A stretch of DNA of 49,751 nucleotides from assembly GCA_023396115.1 (NCBI GenBank), contig JAEWXC010000087.1, forward strand, positions 1 through 49,751, read 5' to 3'. The stretch comes from Actinomycetes bacterium (GTDB lineage: Bacteria > Actinomycetota > Actinomycetes > Propionibacteriales > Nocardioidaceae). Shown one piece after another: positions 1-10,192 of the stretch (positions are counted from its first letter, which is position 1; each line of letters opens with the position of its first letter). The notes beneath the pieces are model-generated. The model ran no database searches and was not told the DNA's origin. It saw only the letters and a program-made list of their open reading frames with translations. The position numbers were made by a program, and so were the translations under genes.

Positions 1-127
1 CGGGGATCGATGGGTTCATAGGCAGCCACCGCCGCAGCCTCGCGAACGAAGTGTCACCACCAAGACCCGCCAAAGTGTCACCGATGTCCTGATGCAGAAC
101 TGTCACCGATGTCCTGAGACATGACAC
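1..127 (-). mobile_element. Terminal end of an IS-like element, partial, continuing past the window edge
   Basis: A 17-base unit, TGTCACCGATGTCCTGA, occurs at 76-92 and 101-117, a 25-base period, with a shorter match starting at 52. The second copy runs into an inverted partner, giving AGTGTCA... against ...TGACACT across about 99-127. Nested terminal repeats of this kind are typical of insertion-sequence ends, and I associate this motif with IS481-type elements in actinobacteria from memory only. Reading leftwards, a short open frame near the edge could be a fragment of the element's cargo. No transposase domain is visible in 127 bases, so the family is uncertain. Confidence 0.45.
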
Positions 128-146
128 TGGCCTCGTCAACACCCTC

Positions 147-176
147 ATTCTCGCATCGAACACCTGTTCGAGTCAA
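147..176 (-). promoter_or_regulatory. LexA (SOS) box inside a leftward sigma70-type promoter
   Basis: TCGAACACCTGTTCGA at 156-171 fits the actinobacterial LexA operator TCGAAC-N4-GTTCGA exactly. Read on the minus strand it lies between a -35 TTGACT (176-171) and a -10 GAGAAT (152-147) with 18 bp between them, the usual layout for LexA repression. The predicted start, near 140, points into the IS-like end, so the original target gene is off-window or was displaced by the insertion. Confidence 0.6.
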
Positions 177-191
177 GGGTGTTTCTGCAGG

Positions 192-1572
192 TCAGATGAG
201 GTGTGATGGGTGGGAGGTCAGCGTCGGATCCGGGGGGCAGCGGCTGGTCCAGAGCCGGGGCGCGTGGCCGAGGGCGACGGCTCGCACCCGCACCCGCACC
301 CGGTCACCGCGGAGCTTCTTCCTCAGGCTGAGGGTTCTGCTCCTCGCGCCGGGGATCGGCTCGAAGCCGGACCGGGTCTTGCGGAACCAGCGGTAGCGGA
401 GGGTGACCGTGGAGGGGGTCCAGGTGCCCCGGCTGACGCGCAGGGTGCGGCCCACACGGGCCTTGCCGCGCACCCGCGTGGCCCGCGGCCCGATCGCGGC
501 GGTCCCCCAGGTCATCGGCATCATCAGGTTCGGCCAGTCGGAGTGTCCTCCGAGGCTGTCGAGCTCCACGTCCTGGGCGTCCTCGAACGCCGCGGCACCG
601 TGGTAGTGGGTCGTGGCGAGACGCCCGGCGAGGTCACGGGCCGTGATCCGGTAGGTGCCGTCGGGGAAGTCCGTGGGCGAACCTTCCGTCACGGAGCACA
701 GGTGTGGTGTGCACGAGGCTCCAGGAGTTCGTGGTGGGGTCCAGGCGACGGACCTCCACCTGGACGCGCGAGACGTTGCCCCGGCTCGGCGGCCACACCT
801 TCCCGGACAGGTCGCCCGCGCGCACCAGGCGCGTGGCCACCGCCCTGACCTCACCGGCGCGCAGCACGAGCGGGGGGTCGCCCTCGGGGGAGTCGGTGCC
901 CGTGTGGAACGCGAAGAGGTGGTGCCTGGCATCGGCGGCGAAGCGGTAACTGCCGACGGCCAGTCCGTTGAGCCGCCAACGCCCGCTGGCGTCGGTCTCC
1001 ACCAGCGGGAGCCGCGCCCAGTTGCCCTGCCTCTCGGTGCCGTGCAACTGCCAGACCTCGACGGCGGCGCCCTGGAGGTGGCGTCCGGTGTCGTCGGTGA
1101 CCGTCCCGCTCAGCACCGCACCGACCTCGAGGCCAGCGTCGACCCCCGTGGCGGTGCCGCCGTTGGTGACCGTCACCGGCGTGGCCTTCGCCGGGTTCCC
1201 GACGTCGCCGGAGAACTCCTCGCCGAGCGCACCCTCCGGCGGCAGGTCCTGCGGGCCCCGCCCGAACCCGAACCAGACGACGTGGGCGCCGGCGCGGACC
1301 GGGAGTGTGTAGCGCCCGTCCGCGGCCACCGGCACGGCGGGACCGGTCTGACCCCAGGCCCACGACCCGTCGTCGACCTGTCGGCGGGTCCACACGGCCA
1401 CGGCGACGTCCTCGACGTCGTGCCCGGCCGGGACGCGCACGGTGCCGGTGATCGTGGCCGTGGCGGTCGGGTCGGTGGGGGCTGCGGAGGTGCTGCCCGC
1501 GGTCAGGGTGGTCGCCAGGGCGACCACGGCAGCGGCGACGCCCACGGTGCTCAGGCGGGTGTTCAGGAACAT
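192..1572 (-). pseudogene. Secreted carboxypeptidase-regulatory-like / Ig-like repeat protein, frameshifted
   Basis: The gene starts with ATG at 1572 and a signal peptide (hydrophobic AAAVVALATTLTAG, then Ala-rich cleavage region). Three beta-sandwich repeats of the carboxypeptidase-regulatory type follow (GTVRVPAG, GTVTDDTG, GKVWPP). Inside the third repeat, near 660-680, the frame changes: the first frame stops at 634, while the natural continuation (DFPDGTYRITARDLAGR...) runs in another frame to 192. That part ends in a C-terminal Ig-like unit with the motif VGRTLRVSRGTWTP...YRWFR. One extra base, or two missing, would explain the break. Intact length would be about 459 residues. A TACGGT -10 (1626-1621) and GGGAG near the ATG look functional. 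This is either a real pseudogene or an assembly error in a GC-rich run. An adhesion or surface role is only inferred. Confidence 0.7.
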
Positions 1573-1847
1573 CGGGACTCCCGGGGCGGTGGCAGGCCGG
1601 AACGGCGCCCCGATGAGGTGACCGTAGTCGCTCCGGGGGCCGGAGCGCCCACGATTCCGCCGTCCCGGTCACACGGGCGGTTCCGCGGGTCGGCAGACGC
1701 TGGAGTCAGGCCAGCGCAGCCCGCATCTGGGCGGCGCGCGGGCTGGGGAGCGCGCAGGGCCCGTCCCATCTGTCCGGCGGTATTCTGCAGCATCAGCCAG
1801 AAGTCGCCTTCTCCACCTAGTCAGCGCGCCTGCTGCCGCTCGATGAG

Positions 1848-2684
1848 TCAGAGGAGGATGATCAGGTGGCTTGCGCGGTCGTAGGTGGCTGGTTCCACCT
1901 CCGCCAGAGTCACTAGTTCTTCAGCGCCGCTGAAACCGCCGAGATGACGTCGCGTGGCTACGACTCCTGCAGCCTCCTTGATGCTCAGACCAAGGCGGGC
2001 TGTCAGCACACTCGACGGGGCACTGTTCACATCGACAAGGCCGCCGTCGTCGTACGGATGCGCGAGATCGGGGCGTCCTATCCGGAGTTCATGGGCCAAG
2101 TGCGGGTCTCGCGCGGCAATGGCGCGGGCCCTTGCGCGCTTTTGCTGGGCTGCCTTTGCCTGGGCAAGTGCACCGGCGTTGGATTCGAAGCGCAGCACCC
2201 CTCTGACAGCGAAGAACGTAAGGCAGGCGGCGGCCAGCAGGAAGGCGCAAGCGAACAGAAGTACTCCCATGCGATCGCTCACCGAAACCTGGGTGACGGT
2301 CCGTTCTTTCCACCAGAGGTGGCCGTCCTCAGTGACTCGCGTGTCGCTGGCAAAGAAAACCGCCAGGAAGATCGCCCCAATTGCGGCGCAAAGACCAGCG
2401 ACGACTGCTTGGTAACGATGCCTTCGGCTGCTCAGAAATCGGTGCGCTCCCAAGGCGCTACCAATAGCGGCATCTCGTCGTTCTTGACGCCTGCGTCGCT
2501 CGTTGGTCTGAGCGGCCAAGACTTGGGCGCGGCCTTCCTCGCGTCGTAAGCGGCCCAACGCCGCTGCAAGTAGTCCGAGGCCCCCCAAGACCGCGATTGG
2601 TCCCAGGACACCACCGTCAGCAGTTGACGTCTCCGCATCACCTCCATCTTCGTCTTCGTCCTCGTCGTCCCACCAGTCACCCAT
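1848..2684 (-). CDS. Membrane protein with C-terminal ComEA-like helix-hairpin-helix
   Basis: About 278 residues. The start is ATG at 2684, behind a strong GAGGGGGGA ribosome-binding site; an ATG seven codons upstream lacks one. The N-terminus is very acidic (DWWDDEDEDEDGGD). Three hydrophobic segments follow: GPIAVLGGLGLLAAAL, AVVAGLCAAIGAIFLAVFF and GVLLFACAFLLAAACLTFFAV. Between them are basic, Arg-rich stretches. The last 60 residues match the helix-hairpin-helix fold of ComEA-like proteins, beginning VDVNSAPSSVLTARLG and including the second hairpin GGFSGAEEL. This may bind DNA or proteins at the inner face of the membrane. The gene is visibly less GC-rich than its neighbours and sits in a region of remnants, so recent acquisition is likely. 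I do not recognise the family and assign no function. Confidence 0.65.
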   Translation of the reverse strand: MGDWWDDEDEDEDGGDAETSTADGGVLGPIAVLGGLGLLAAALGRLRREEGRAQVLAAQTNERRRRQERRDAAIGSALGAHRFLSSRRHRYQAVVAGLCAAIGAIFLAVFFASDTRVTEDGHLWWKERTVTQVSVSDRMGVLLFACAFLLAAACLTFFAVRGVLRFESNAGALAQAKAAQQKRARARAIAARDPHLAHELRIGRPDLAHPYDDGGLVDVNSAPSSVLTARLGLSIKEAAGVVATRRHLGGFSGAEELVTLAEVEPATYDRASHLIILL

Positions 2685-3281
2685 CGTCCCCCCTCGGTTT
2701 GACATCGTCGGCTTCCAAGCACGAGATCCTAATCTCGGGCGACTACGACCGTCGGCTCTCCGGAGTTGTGGTCGGTTTCCAGAGGGCTCGGGATGCCGGA
2801 CCTTGCTCCGCCCCGCCTTGGGGGACTGTCGAGCGCCCGCGCCTGTACCGCCGGTATGAGGATTGTGCTCCATCCCACTCGTGTCATTCGAGGTCCCATG
2901 CCCGCCAGTCGCTCGGCCCGTGAGCGCAAGACCATCACCCAGGCAGGCCCTTCTCGAGCGTCAAGATCACCTGGCCCCACCGGGCACGGACTTCGTCTAC
3001 CGGATCTCGTGAGCCAGTGTGCGCACGCGAAGGGCGACCAAGGCGCCACGTCTGGTGGAGCTACTGTCCGCGCGAAGGCAACGGTTTCATGGCCGCGATG
3101 GACCGGTGGATCTTGCCTCTCGTCGAGCAGCACCCCGAGATTGAAGCCCGTGTCTGGCGTTTCGTGACGAGGCGCAGGAGCGTCTCCAGGTCCTGCGCGA
3201 CGGTCGATCCTGACGCACGGCCAGCCCGTCCAGCTACCACGCCGTGGCCCCCGGCCGCACTGCGAACTCCACCGACACCTA
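2685..3281. other. Gene-poor interval with a decayed coding remnant
   Basis: No intact gene is credible here. At 3089-3213 on the plus strand a coding-like stretch begins MAAMDRWILPLVEQHPEIEA. After a frame change near 3155-3165 it continues as AFRDEAQERLQVLRDGRS and stops at 3211-3213. The amphipathic, Glu/Arg-rich character looks like the tail of a small regulatory or DNA-associated protein, but I do not recognise it. The remainder shows no repeats or RNA genes I can support. Confidence 0.35.
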
Positions 3282-3316
3282 CGAACCCCCGCCATGACAA
3301 CCGTGGCGGGGGTTCG
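3282..3316 (-). terminator. Hairpin terminator after typA
   Basis: Perfect 13-bp inverted repeat (3282-3294 against 3304-3316, 9-nt loop), 38 nt beyond the typA stop codon. The T-richer side (TTGTTGG) lies on the plus-strand flank, so termination from both directions is possible. Confidence 0.75.
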
Positions 3317-3353
3317 TTGTTGGTGTCGAGAAACTTCAGCCCCGAGCTTCGGG

Positions 3354-5252
<1,899 letters not shown>

Positions 5253-5430
5253 GGGTCAGCAGTCTCTTTCGGGTGGGTGGACCCGAACGGTTCGCACGGG
5301 CGAAGCCCGATTCTATTGGCGCAGCACCCGATCCTCCGATTTCACGTCGCACGGTGGTCCGGCGCGACCCGTCCGGACCGATGTGGGGCTGGCCCTTGAA
5401 CGTGTCGGACCCCGGGGGTTCAGTGGGTCC

Positions 5431-6780
5431 ATGGACTCCAGGACCCGCACCACCTGCCACTTCCTCCCGCCCTACCTGCTCCAGCACCTGGCCGAGGCGG
5501 GGGTCGGCTGCGCCGAGCAGACCCTGGTCACCGACCGGGCCCTGCGGGCGGCGCGCTCACCGGGTGCGCTGGTCCCCGCCGCGCCCGCGGCCACCGGCGC
5601 CTGGGTGGTGCACACCGCCGGCAACACCACCGACCTGCCCGGCACCCCGGCCCACACCCCGGGCCAACCGGCCACCGGCGACCCGGCGGTCGACGAGGCC
5701 GCCGAGGGTATCGAGGCCACCCTGGCGATGTTCCGCGAGGTCTGGGAGCGCGACTCCTTCGGCGGGAAGGGCGCGACAGTCAGCGCCACCGTCCACTACG
5801 GCACCGACTACGTCAACGCGTTCTGGGACGGTACCCAGCTGGTCTTCGGGGACGGCGACGGCGAGCTGTTCACCCGGTTCACCGCCGCGGTCGACGTGCT
5901 CGCCCACGAGTTCAGCCACGCCGTGGTCGAGCGCACCGCCGGCCTGGTCTACTCCGGCCAGTCCGGCGCGCTCAACGAGTCCGTCTCCGACGTCTTCGCC
6001 TCCTGCCTGCGCCAGCGCGTCCTGGGCCAGGACGCCGCCGGGGCGGACTGGCTGATCGGCCAGGGCATCTTCGCCCCCGGCGTGCAGGGGCGGGCGCTGC
6101 GCGACATGGCCGCCCCCGGCACCGCCTACGACGACCCGCGCCTGGGCAAGGACCCGCAGGTCGGCTCCATGGCCGACTACGTCGAGACCACCGAGGACAA
6201 CGGCGGGGTGCACCTCAACTCCGGCATCCCCAACCGCGCCTTCCAGCTGGCCGCGGTCGCCATCGGCGGCGACACCGCCGCCGGGGCCGGCACCGTCTGG
6301 TACCGGGCGCTGACCTCGGGCGCGGTCCGCCCCGACACCGACTTCGGTGGGTTCGCCGCGGCCACCATCGCCGCCGCGGGGGAGCACACCGACGCCGTCG
6401 CCGCGGCCTGGGCCGAGGTGGGGGTGGAGCCCGGGGCGGTCGTGGCTCCCGGGGTCGGGGACGACACGGGCAACGAGACCGGGCCCGGGTCGCGGCTGCT
6501 GACCGTGCGCCGCACCGGCGGCTTCGCCGGGATCACCACCACCTCGACGCTGGACCTGGGCTCCGACCGGGCCTCGGACGCCCGCGCCCTGTTGGCCCGC
6601 GTGGTCGAGGCCGGAGCCTGGCGGGAGGTGGCCCCCGACCGGGCCCGACCCGACACGTTCACCTACGAGGTCCGGGTCGAGGGACGCGCACCGATCCGGC
6701 TGGCCGAGCACTCCCTGCAGGGTCCGCTGGCCGACCTGGTGCGGGCGGTGATGGAGCAGGGCGACTCCGACGCCCGCTGA
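5431..6780 (+). CDS. M4 (thermolysin/protealysin-like) metalloprotease with C-terminal emfourin-like inhibitor domain
   Basis: 449 residues from ATG 5431. There is no signal peptide, as in protealysin. A short propeptide carries the PPYLLQHL motif (residues about 14-21). The catalytic domain has the zinc motif HEFSH (H159, E160, H163), third ligand E183 in NESVSDVFA, and the catalytic His in GGVHLNSGIPNRAF (H261). From about residue 354 a separate domain begins (LLTVRRTGGFAG) and ends in the conserved-looking QGPLADLVRAVMEQ. This resembles emfourin (M4in), the small protein inhibitor usually encoded beside protealysin genes. Here it is fused to its likely target. The acidic-Gly linker (about 335-352) could be cleaved to release it. 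Assignment of the protease is secure; the inhibitor domain is recognised from memory of the family. Confidence 0.9.
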   Translation: MDSRTRTTCHFLPPYLLQHLAEAGVGCAEQTLVTDRALRAARSPGALVPAAPAATGAWVVHTAGNTTDLPGTPAHTPGQPATGDPAVDEAAEGIEATLAMFREVWERDSFGGKGATVSATVHYGTDYVNAFWDGTQLVFGDGDGELFTRFTAAVDVLAHEFSHAVVERTAGLVYSGQSGALNESVSDVFASCLRQRVLGQDAAGADWLIGQGIFAPGVQGRALRDMAAPGTAYDDPRLGKDPQVGSMADYVETTEDNGGVHLNSGIPNRAFQLAAVAIGGDTAAGAGTVWYRALTSGAVRPDTDFGGFAAATIAAAGEHTDAVAAAWAEVGVEPGAVVAPGVGDDTGNETGPGSRLLTVRRTGGFAGITTTSTLDLGSDRASDARALLARVVEAGAWREVAPDRARPDTFTYEVRVEGRAPIRLAEHSLQGPLADLVRAVMEQGDSDAR

Positions 6781-6810
6781 GACCTGGGGCGGGCCCCGGT
6801 CAGGGTCCGC

Positions 6811-7500
6811 TCAGGCCAGGGCGCGGTCCAGCGCGGCCTGCACATGCAGCGTGGTGCACGGGAAGACCGGCAGCTCGACGTCGGACTGCTTGACCAGCAG
6901 CTCCAGCTCGGTGCAGCCCAGCAGCACCCCGCCGGCGCCGGCGTCCCACAGCTCCTCGATCAGCTGGACCACCCGACGGCGGGTGCCGTCGAGGACCTTG
7001 CCGTGCACGAGCTCCTCGTAGATGGCGTCGTTGATCCAGGCATGGTGCTCGGCGTCGGGGACGATCACCTCGGGGCCGTCCTCGGCCAGCCGGTTGATGA
7101 AGAACGGGTCGGTCATCGCGACCGTGGTGCCGAGGAACGCGACCTTCTCCACGCCCGCGGCGTTGACCGCCTCGCGGACCACGTCGGCCAGGTGCAGCAG
7201 CGGGACGTCGACGGCCGCGTCGACCTGGTCGGCGACCTTGTGGAAGGTGGTGGTGCACAGCAGCACGAAGTCGGCGCCGGCCTTCTCCACCCCGCGGGCG
7301 GCGTCGGCGAGCAGGTCACCGACCTGGTCCCAGCGCTCCCCGTCCTCCAGCGCGGTCAACTCCGCGAAGTCCACGGTGTTGAGCGCCAGCTTCGGCGAGG
7401 ACAGCCCGCCGAGGCGCTCCTGGACACCCAGGTTCAGGTCCCGGTAGTACACCAGGGTCGATTGGAAGCTCATGCCGCCGACAAGTCCGATGGTCTGCAC
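6811..7500 (-). CDS. Aspartate/glutamate racemase family protein
   Basis: 229 residues starting at GTG 7500. The N-terminus IGLVGGMSFQSTL is the family's substrate-binding strand. The two catalytic cysteines sit in LLCTTTFHK and in GCTELELL, so the two-base, cofactor-free racemisation machinery is intact. The family interconverts L- and D-amino acids, usually Asp or Glu; the exact substrate cannot be read from sequence. A -10 CACACT (7512-7507) ends six bases before the GTG and no ribosome-binding site is present, so the mRNA is probably leaderless. It follows the SDR gene on the same strand after 77 bp but appears to have its own promoter. Possible roles are cell-wall D-glutamate supply or D-amino acid metabolism. 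Confidence 0.88.
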   Translation of the reverse strand: MQTIGLVGGMSFQSTLVYYRDLNLGVQERLGGLSSPKLALNTVDFAELTALEDGERWDQVGDLLADAARGVEKAGADFVLLCTTTFHKVADQVDAAVDVPLLHLADVVREAVNAAGVEKVAFLGTTVAMTDPFFINRLAEDGPEVIVPDAEHHAWINDAIYEELVHGKVLDGTRRRVVQLIEELWDAGAGGVLLGCTELELLVKQSDVELPVFPCTTLHVQAALDRALA

Positions 7501-7577
7501 GCGGCCAGTGTGCCACCCCGGCCCGGTTCCCGGGCGGGCACCGCCGCCGAAGGTGACCCGTGGGTAGCCCGGCGGGC

Positions 7578-8336
7578 TCAGAGCTCGCGGTGCACCTTGT
7601 GCTGGGCCGCCTGGGCCCGCGGCCGGATCACCAGTTCGTCGATGTTGACGTGTGAGGGCCGGGTGACCATCCAGGTGATCGCCTCCGCGACGTCCTCGGC
7701 CACCAGCGGCTCCGCCACACCCGCGTAGACCCCGGCCGCCTTCTCGGCGTCCCCGCCGAAGCGGACCATCGCGAACTCGTCGGTGCGCACCATCCCCGGG
7801 GCGATCTCGCACACCCGCACCGGTTGGCCGACCAGCTCCAGGCGCAGTGTCTCGGTGACCACCTTGGTGCCGTGCTTGGCCGCGGTGTAGCTGGCGCCGG
7901 TCTCGTAGGCCACCCGCCCGGCGGTGGACCCGACGTTGAGCACCACCCCGTCGCCGCTGGCCAGCAGCGCCGGGAGCAGCGCCCGGGTCACCTGCATCAG
8001 GCCGACCACGTTGACGTCGTAGGTGCGTCGCCACGCCTCGGGGTCGCCGTGGGCCACCTCGTTGGCCTCGAACGCGCCACCGGCGTTGTTGACCAGCACG
8101 TCCAGCCGCCCGCCGACGGCCTCGGCCAGGCCGGCCACCTGCTCGGCGTCGGTGACGTCGCAGACCACGGCCACCCCGTCGATCTCGCGGGCCAGCTCGG
8201 CGATCCGCTCGGCCCGTCGGGCCGCACACACCACGGTGAACCCGGCGGCGGCCAGGGCGCGCGCGGTCGCGGCCCCGATCCCGCTCGAGGCGCCCGTGAC
8301 GACGGCGGTACGGCGGGCGGTGGCGTCGTGGCTCAT
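7578..8336 (-). CDS. Short-chain dehydrogenase/reductase (classical SDR)
   Basis: 252 residues from ATG 8336. It has the Rossmann loop TGASSGIG, the NNAGG motif, catalytic Ser in NVGSTAG and the YTAAK active-site pair. The loop and the basic pair after beta-2 (AARRAER) suggest NADP(H) preference. The downstream segment IAPGMVRTDEF is the usual PG motif. It resembles the YdfG/3-hydroxy acid dehydrogenase branch, but the substrate is unknown. The start is chosen because a CACAGT -10 (8348-8343) lies exactly six bases upstream without a Shine-Dalgarno sequence, suggesting leaderless translation. A GTG two codons further upstream is less likely. The gene is divergent from the RNase H gene. Confidence 0.85.
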   Translation of the reverse strand: MSHDATARRTAVVTGASSGIGAATARALAAAGFTVVCAARRAERIAELAREIDGVAVVCDVTDAEQVAGLAEAVGGRLDVLVNNAGGAFEANEVAHGDPEAWRRTYDVNVVGLMQVTRALLPALLASGDGVVLNVGSTAGRVAYETGASYTAAKHGTKVVTETLRLELVGQPVRVCEIAPGMVRTDEFAMVRFGGDAEKAAGVYAGVAEPLVAEDVAEAITWMVTRPSHVNIDELVIRPRAQAAQHKVHREL

Positions 8337-8456
8337 GGCCACACTGTGTCACTGCGTGCCGCTCCGGTCGCCAGCACCCGGTGCCCGACGTCGCACCCGG
8401 GCACGAGCCGGCTCGGTGCCACGTCCGCGACCCGGCACGTGGAAGGATCGCGCCCC

Positions 8457-9344
8457 GTGAAGATCATCGCCGCCGCAGACGGATCCGCCCTCGGCAACCC
8501 CGGCCCCGCCGGCTGGGGGTGGTACGTCGACGAGAACCACTGGGCCTCGGGCGGCTGGCCGCACGGCACCAACAACATGGGCGAGCTGATGGGGGTGCTG
8601 GACCTGCTCCAGCAGACCGCCCACCTCGACGCCGACCTGCACGTGCTGTGCGACTCGACCTACGTCATCAACTCGGTGACCAAGTGGATGGCCGGGTGGA
8701 AGCGCAAGGGCTGGAAGAAGGGCGACGGCAAGCCCGTGCAGAACGTCGAGCTGATGAAGGGCATCGACGCCGCGATGGCCGGACGCCGGGTCACCTTCGA
8801 GTGGGTCAAGGGTCACGCCGGACACCCGCTGAACGAGGAGGCCGACCGGCTCGCCAACTCCGCAGCCTCCGCCTTCCAGGCCGGCCGGGAGCCCGACCCC
8901 GGGCCCGGCTGGGCGGGAGCCAGCACCGACCACCCCGACGCCCGGGTCGGTCAGACCGAACCCGAGCCCGACCTGTTCTCCGACCTCGAGGACTCCACGA
9001 CCGGCGGCAGCGGCCTCGACCAGGTCGTGGCCGCCGAGCGGGCGCTGCTGAGTGACGAGGTCCGCGCCGACGTCGCCGAGGTCGCGGCGCTGCTGCACCC
9101 GGACTGGCAGGAGATCGGCGCCTCCGGGCGGGTCTGGAGCCGGGACGAGCTGCTCGCCGAGATCGGCCCCCTGCCGGTGCCCATCCAGCTGGAGGTGCTC
9201 GGCGTCGAGGAGGTCGCCACCGACACGGTGCTGCTGGTCTGGCGTGCGCTGGTCGACGGCTCCGCTGTGCTGCGGTCCTCGCTGTGGGTGCGACACGCGG
9301 GACGTTGGCAGCAGCGGTTCCACCAGGGCACCCGCGAGGCCTGA
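8457..9344 (+). CDS. rnhA: Ribonuclease HI fused to a SnoaL/DUF4440-like domain
   Basis: 295 residues from GTG 8457 with GGAAGGA upstream. Residues 1-145 are a complete RNase HI domain that degrades the RNA strand of RNA-DNA hybrids. Its acidic residues are D8 (AADGS), E43 (MGEL), D66 (CDSTY) and D130 (EEADRL), and it keeps the handle region (WKRKGWKKGDGK) and the flexible KGHAGH loop. After an acidic, Pro-rich linker (about 148-190), residues about 195-293 form a cone-shaped SnoaL/NTF2-like domain (LLHPDWQEIGASGRVWSRDELL ... SSLWVRHAGRWQQRFHQGT). The second domain's role is unknown; it could be a dimerisation or small-molecule-binding module. The fusion roughly doubles the usual RNase HI length. 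Confidence 0.9.
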   Translation: MKIIAAADGSALGNPGPAGWGWYVDENHWASGGWPHGTNNMGELMGVLDLLQQTAHLDADLHVLCDSTYVINSVTKWMAGWKRKGWKKGDGKPVQNVELMKGIDAAMAGRRVTFEWVKGHAGHPLNEEADRLANSAASAFQAGREPDPGPGWAGASTDHPDARVGQTEPEPDLFSDLEDSTTGGSGLDQVVAAERALLSDEVRADVAEVAALLHPDWQEIGASGRVWSRDELLAEIGPLPVPIQLEVLGVEEVATDTVLLVWRALVDGSAVLRSSLWVRHAGRWQQRFHQGTREA

Positions 9345-9624
9345 GCCCGCACCGGTCGGCAACGGCAACGTCCCCCTGGACGCGGCGGGGATCCCGGCCC
9401 GGCCGCACCGTGCGCGGACCCGGACCGACCGGGCTCCCCGGTCCGTGCAGCCGCCTGCTGTGCGAGCTCGCCACCCGCACGCCGGGGTCCGGCAGGCGCC
9501 GGATCATGCTCTGCTGAGCCCTGCTTCCCCGGGGCCGCCCCTGCGCCGCCGTGGCAGACTGGCAGCACCGTGACCGTCTCCCCGGCCCACGCGGGGCCCG
9601 GAGACCCGAGACCCAGGAGGAGCC

Positions 9625-10074
9625 GTGCCCGCACGTCCGCTCGTGGCCGCCGCCGCGGTGATGGGAGGTGTGGTCTGGGCCGTGCGCTGGCTGACCGCGA
9701 ACACCGCGGAACCGGACCTGCTGCGCTGGATCGGTCTGGCCCTGGTGCTGCTGGCCTCCCTCGGCGTGGGCGCCAGCCTGGTCCGCGCCTCCAACCTCGC
9801 GCTGCGACTGCTCGTGGCCCTCTGCTTCGCCGCGCTCGTGTGGGCCCTGGTGGAGCTGCTCACCGGGGCCGGCGGCACCCTCGCCCTCGGTCTGGCCGGT
9901 GTCACGATCGCCTCGGTCGGTGTCGTGGGGCTCCTGGGTTCGCGCCGGCGTCCCGAGACCGGTGGTGCGCACGGTGCCCACGGTGCCCACGGGGCCCACG
10001 GGGGCGGCCGCTCGCACCGCGGCGACGGTGAGGACCGTCGCGGCAACCGTGCAGGCGGGCGCCGGGCCCGCTGA
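9625..10074 (+). CDS. Small membrane protein with Gly-Ala-His repeat tail
   Basis: 149 residues from GTG 9625 with a strong AGGAGGA (9615-9621). Four hydrophobic segments span roughly residues 4-20, 30-50, 55-78 and 82-105. The C-terminal cytoplasmic tail contains four consecutive Gly-Ala-His units and is then rich in Arg, Gly and His. Such a tail could bind divalent metal ions, but that is inference. A -10-like CAGACT lies at 9555-9560, giving a short 5' leader. The 280 bases between the RNase H gene and this one (9345-9624) hold no other supported feature. I do not recognise the family. It is followed by mshA but has 118 bp of separation. Confidence 0.7.
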   Translation: MPARPLVAAAAVMGGVVWAVRWLTANTAEPDLLRWIGLALVLLASLGVGASLVRASNLALRLLVALCFAALVWALVELLTGAGGTLALGLAGVTIASVGVVGLLGSRRRPETGGAHGAHGAHGAHGGGRSHRGDGEDRRGNRAGGRRAR

Positions 10075-10192
10075 GGCGACTGCCACTCCTGCTGACGCCG
10101 GCCGCGGGTGGACGGCACGCCGGCGGGAATGTCCGCGGGTGCGACGATGTTGATCGGGGTGGACGAGTCCGTCCGCAGGCGGAAGGAGCAGC

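Noticed and set aside
1686..1847. Small gene between the repeat protein and the HHH gene
   Set aside because: Only a low-complexity Arg/Ala/Pro frame is open on the minus strand; no ribosome-binding site or domain.
1944..2549. Plus-strand frame across the HHH gene
   Set aside because: Antisense to a gene with a good ribosome-binding site and recognisable HHH; no domain seen on the plus strand.
9964..10010. CRISPR-like short repeats
   Set aside because: They are 9-base codon repeats for Gly-Ala-His within a gene; no spacers. No CRISPR array was seen anywhere in the window.
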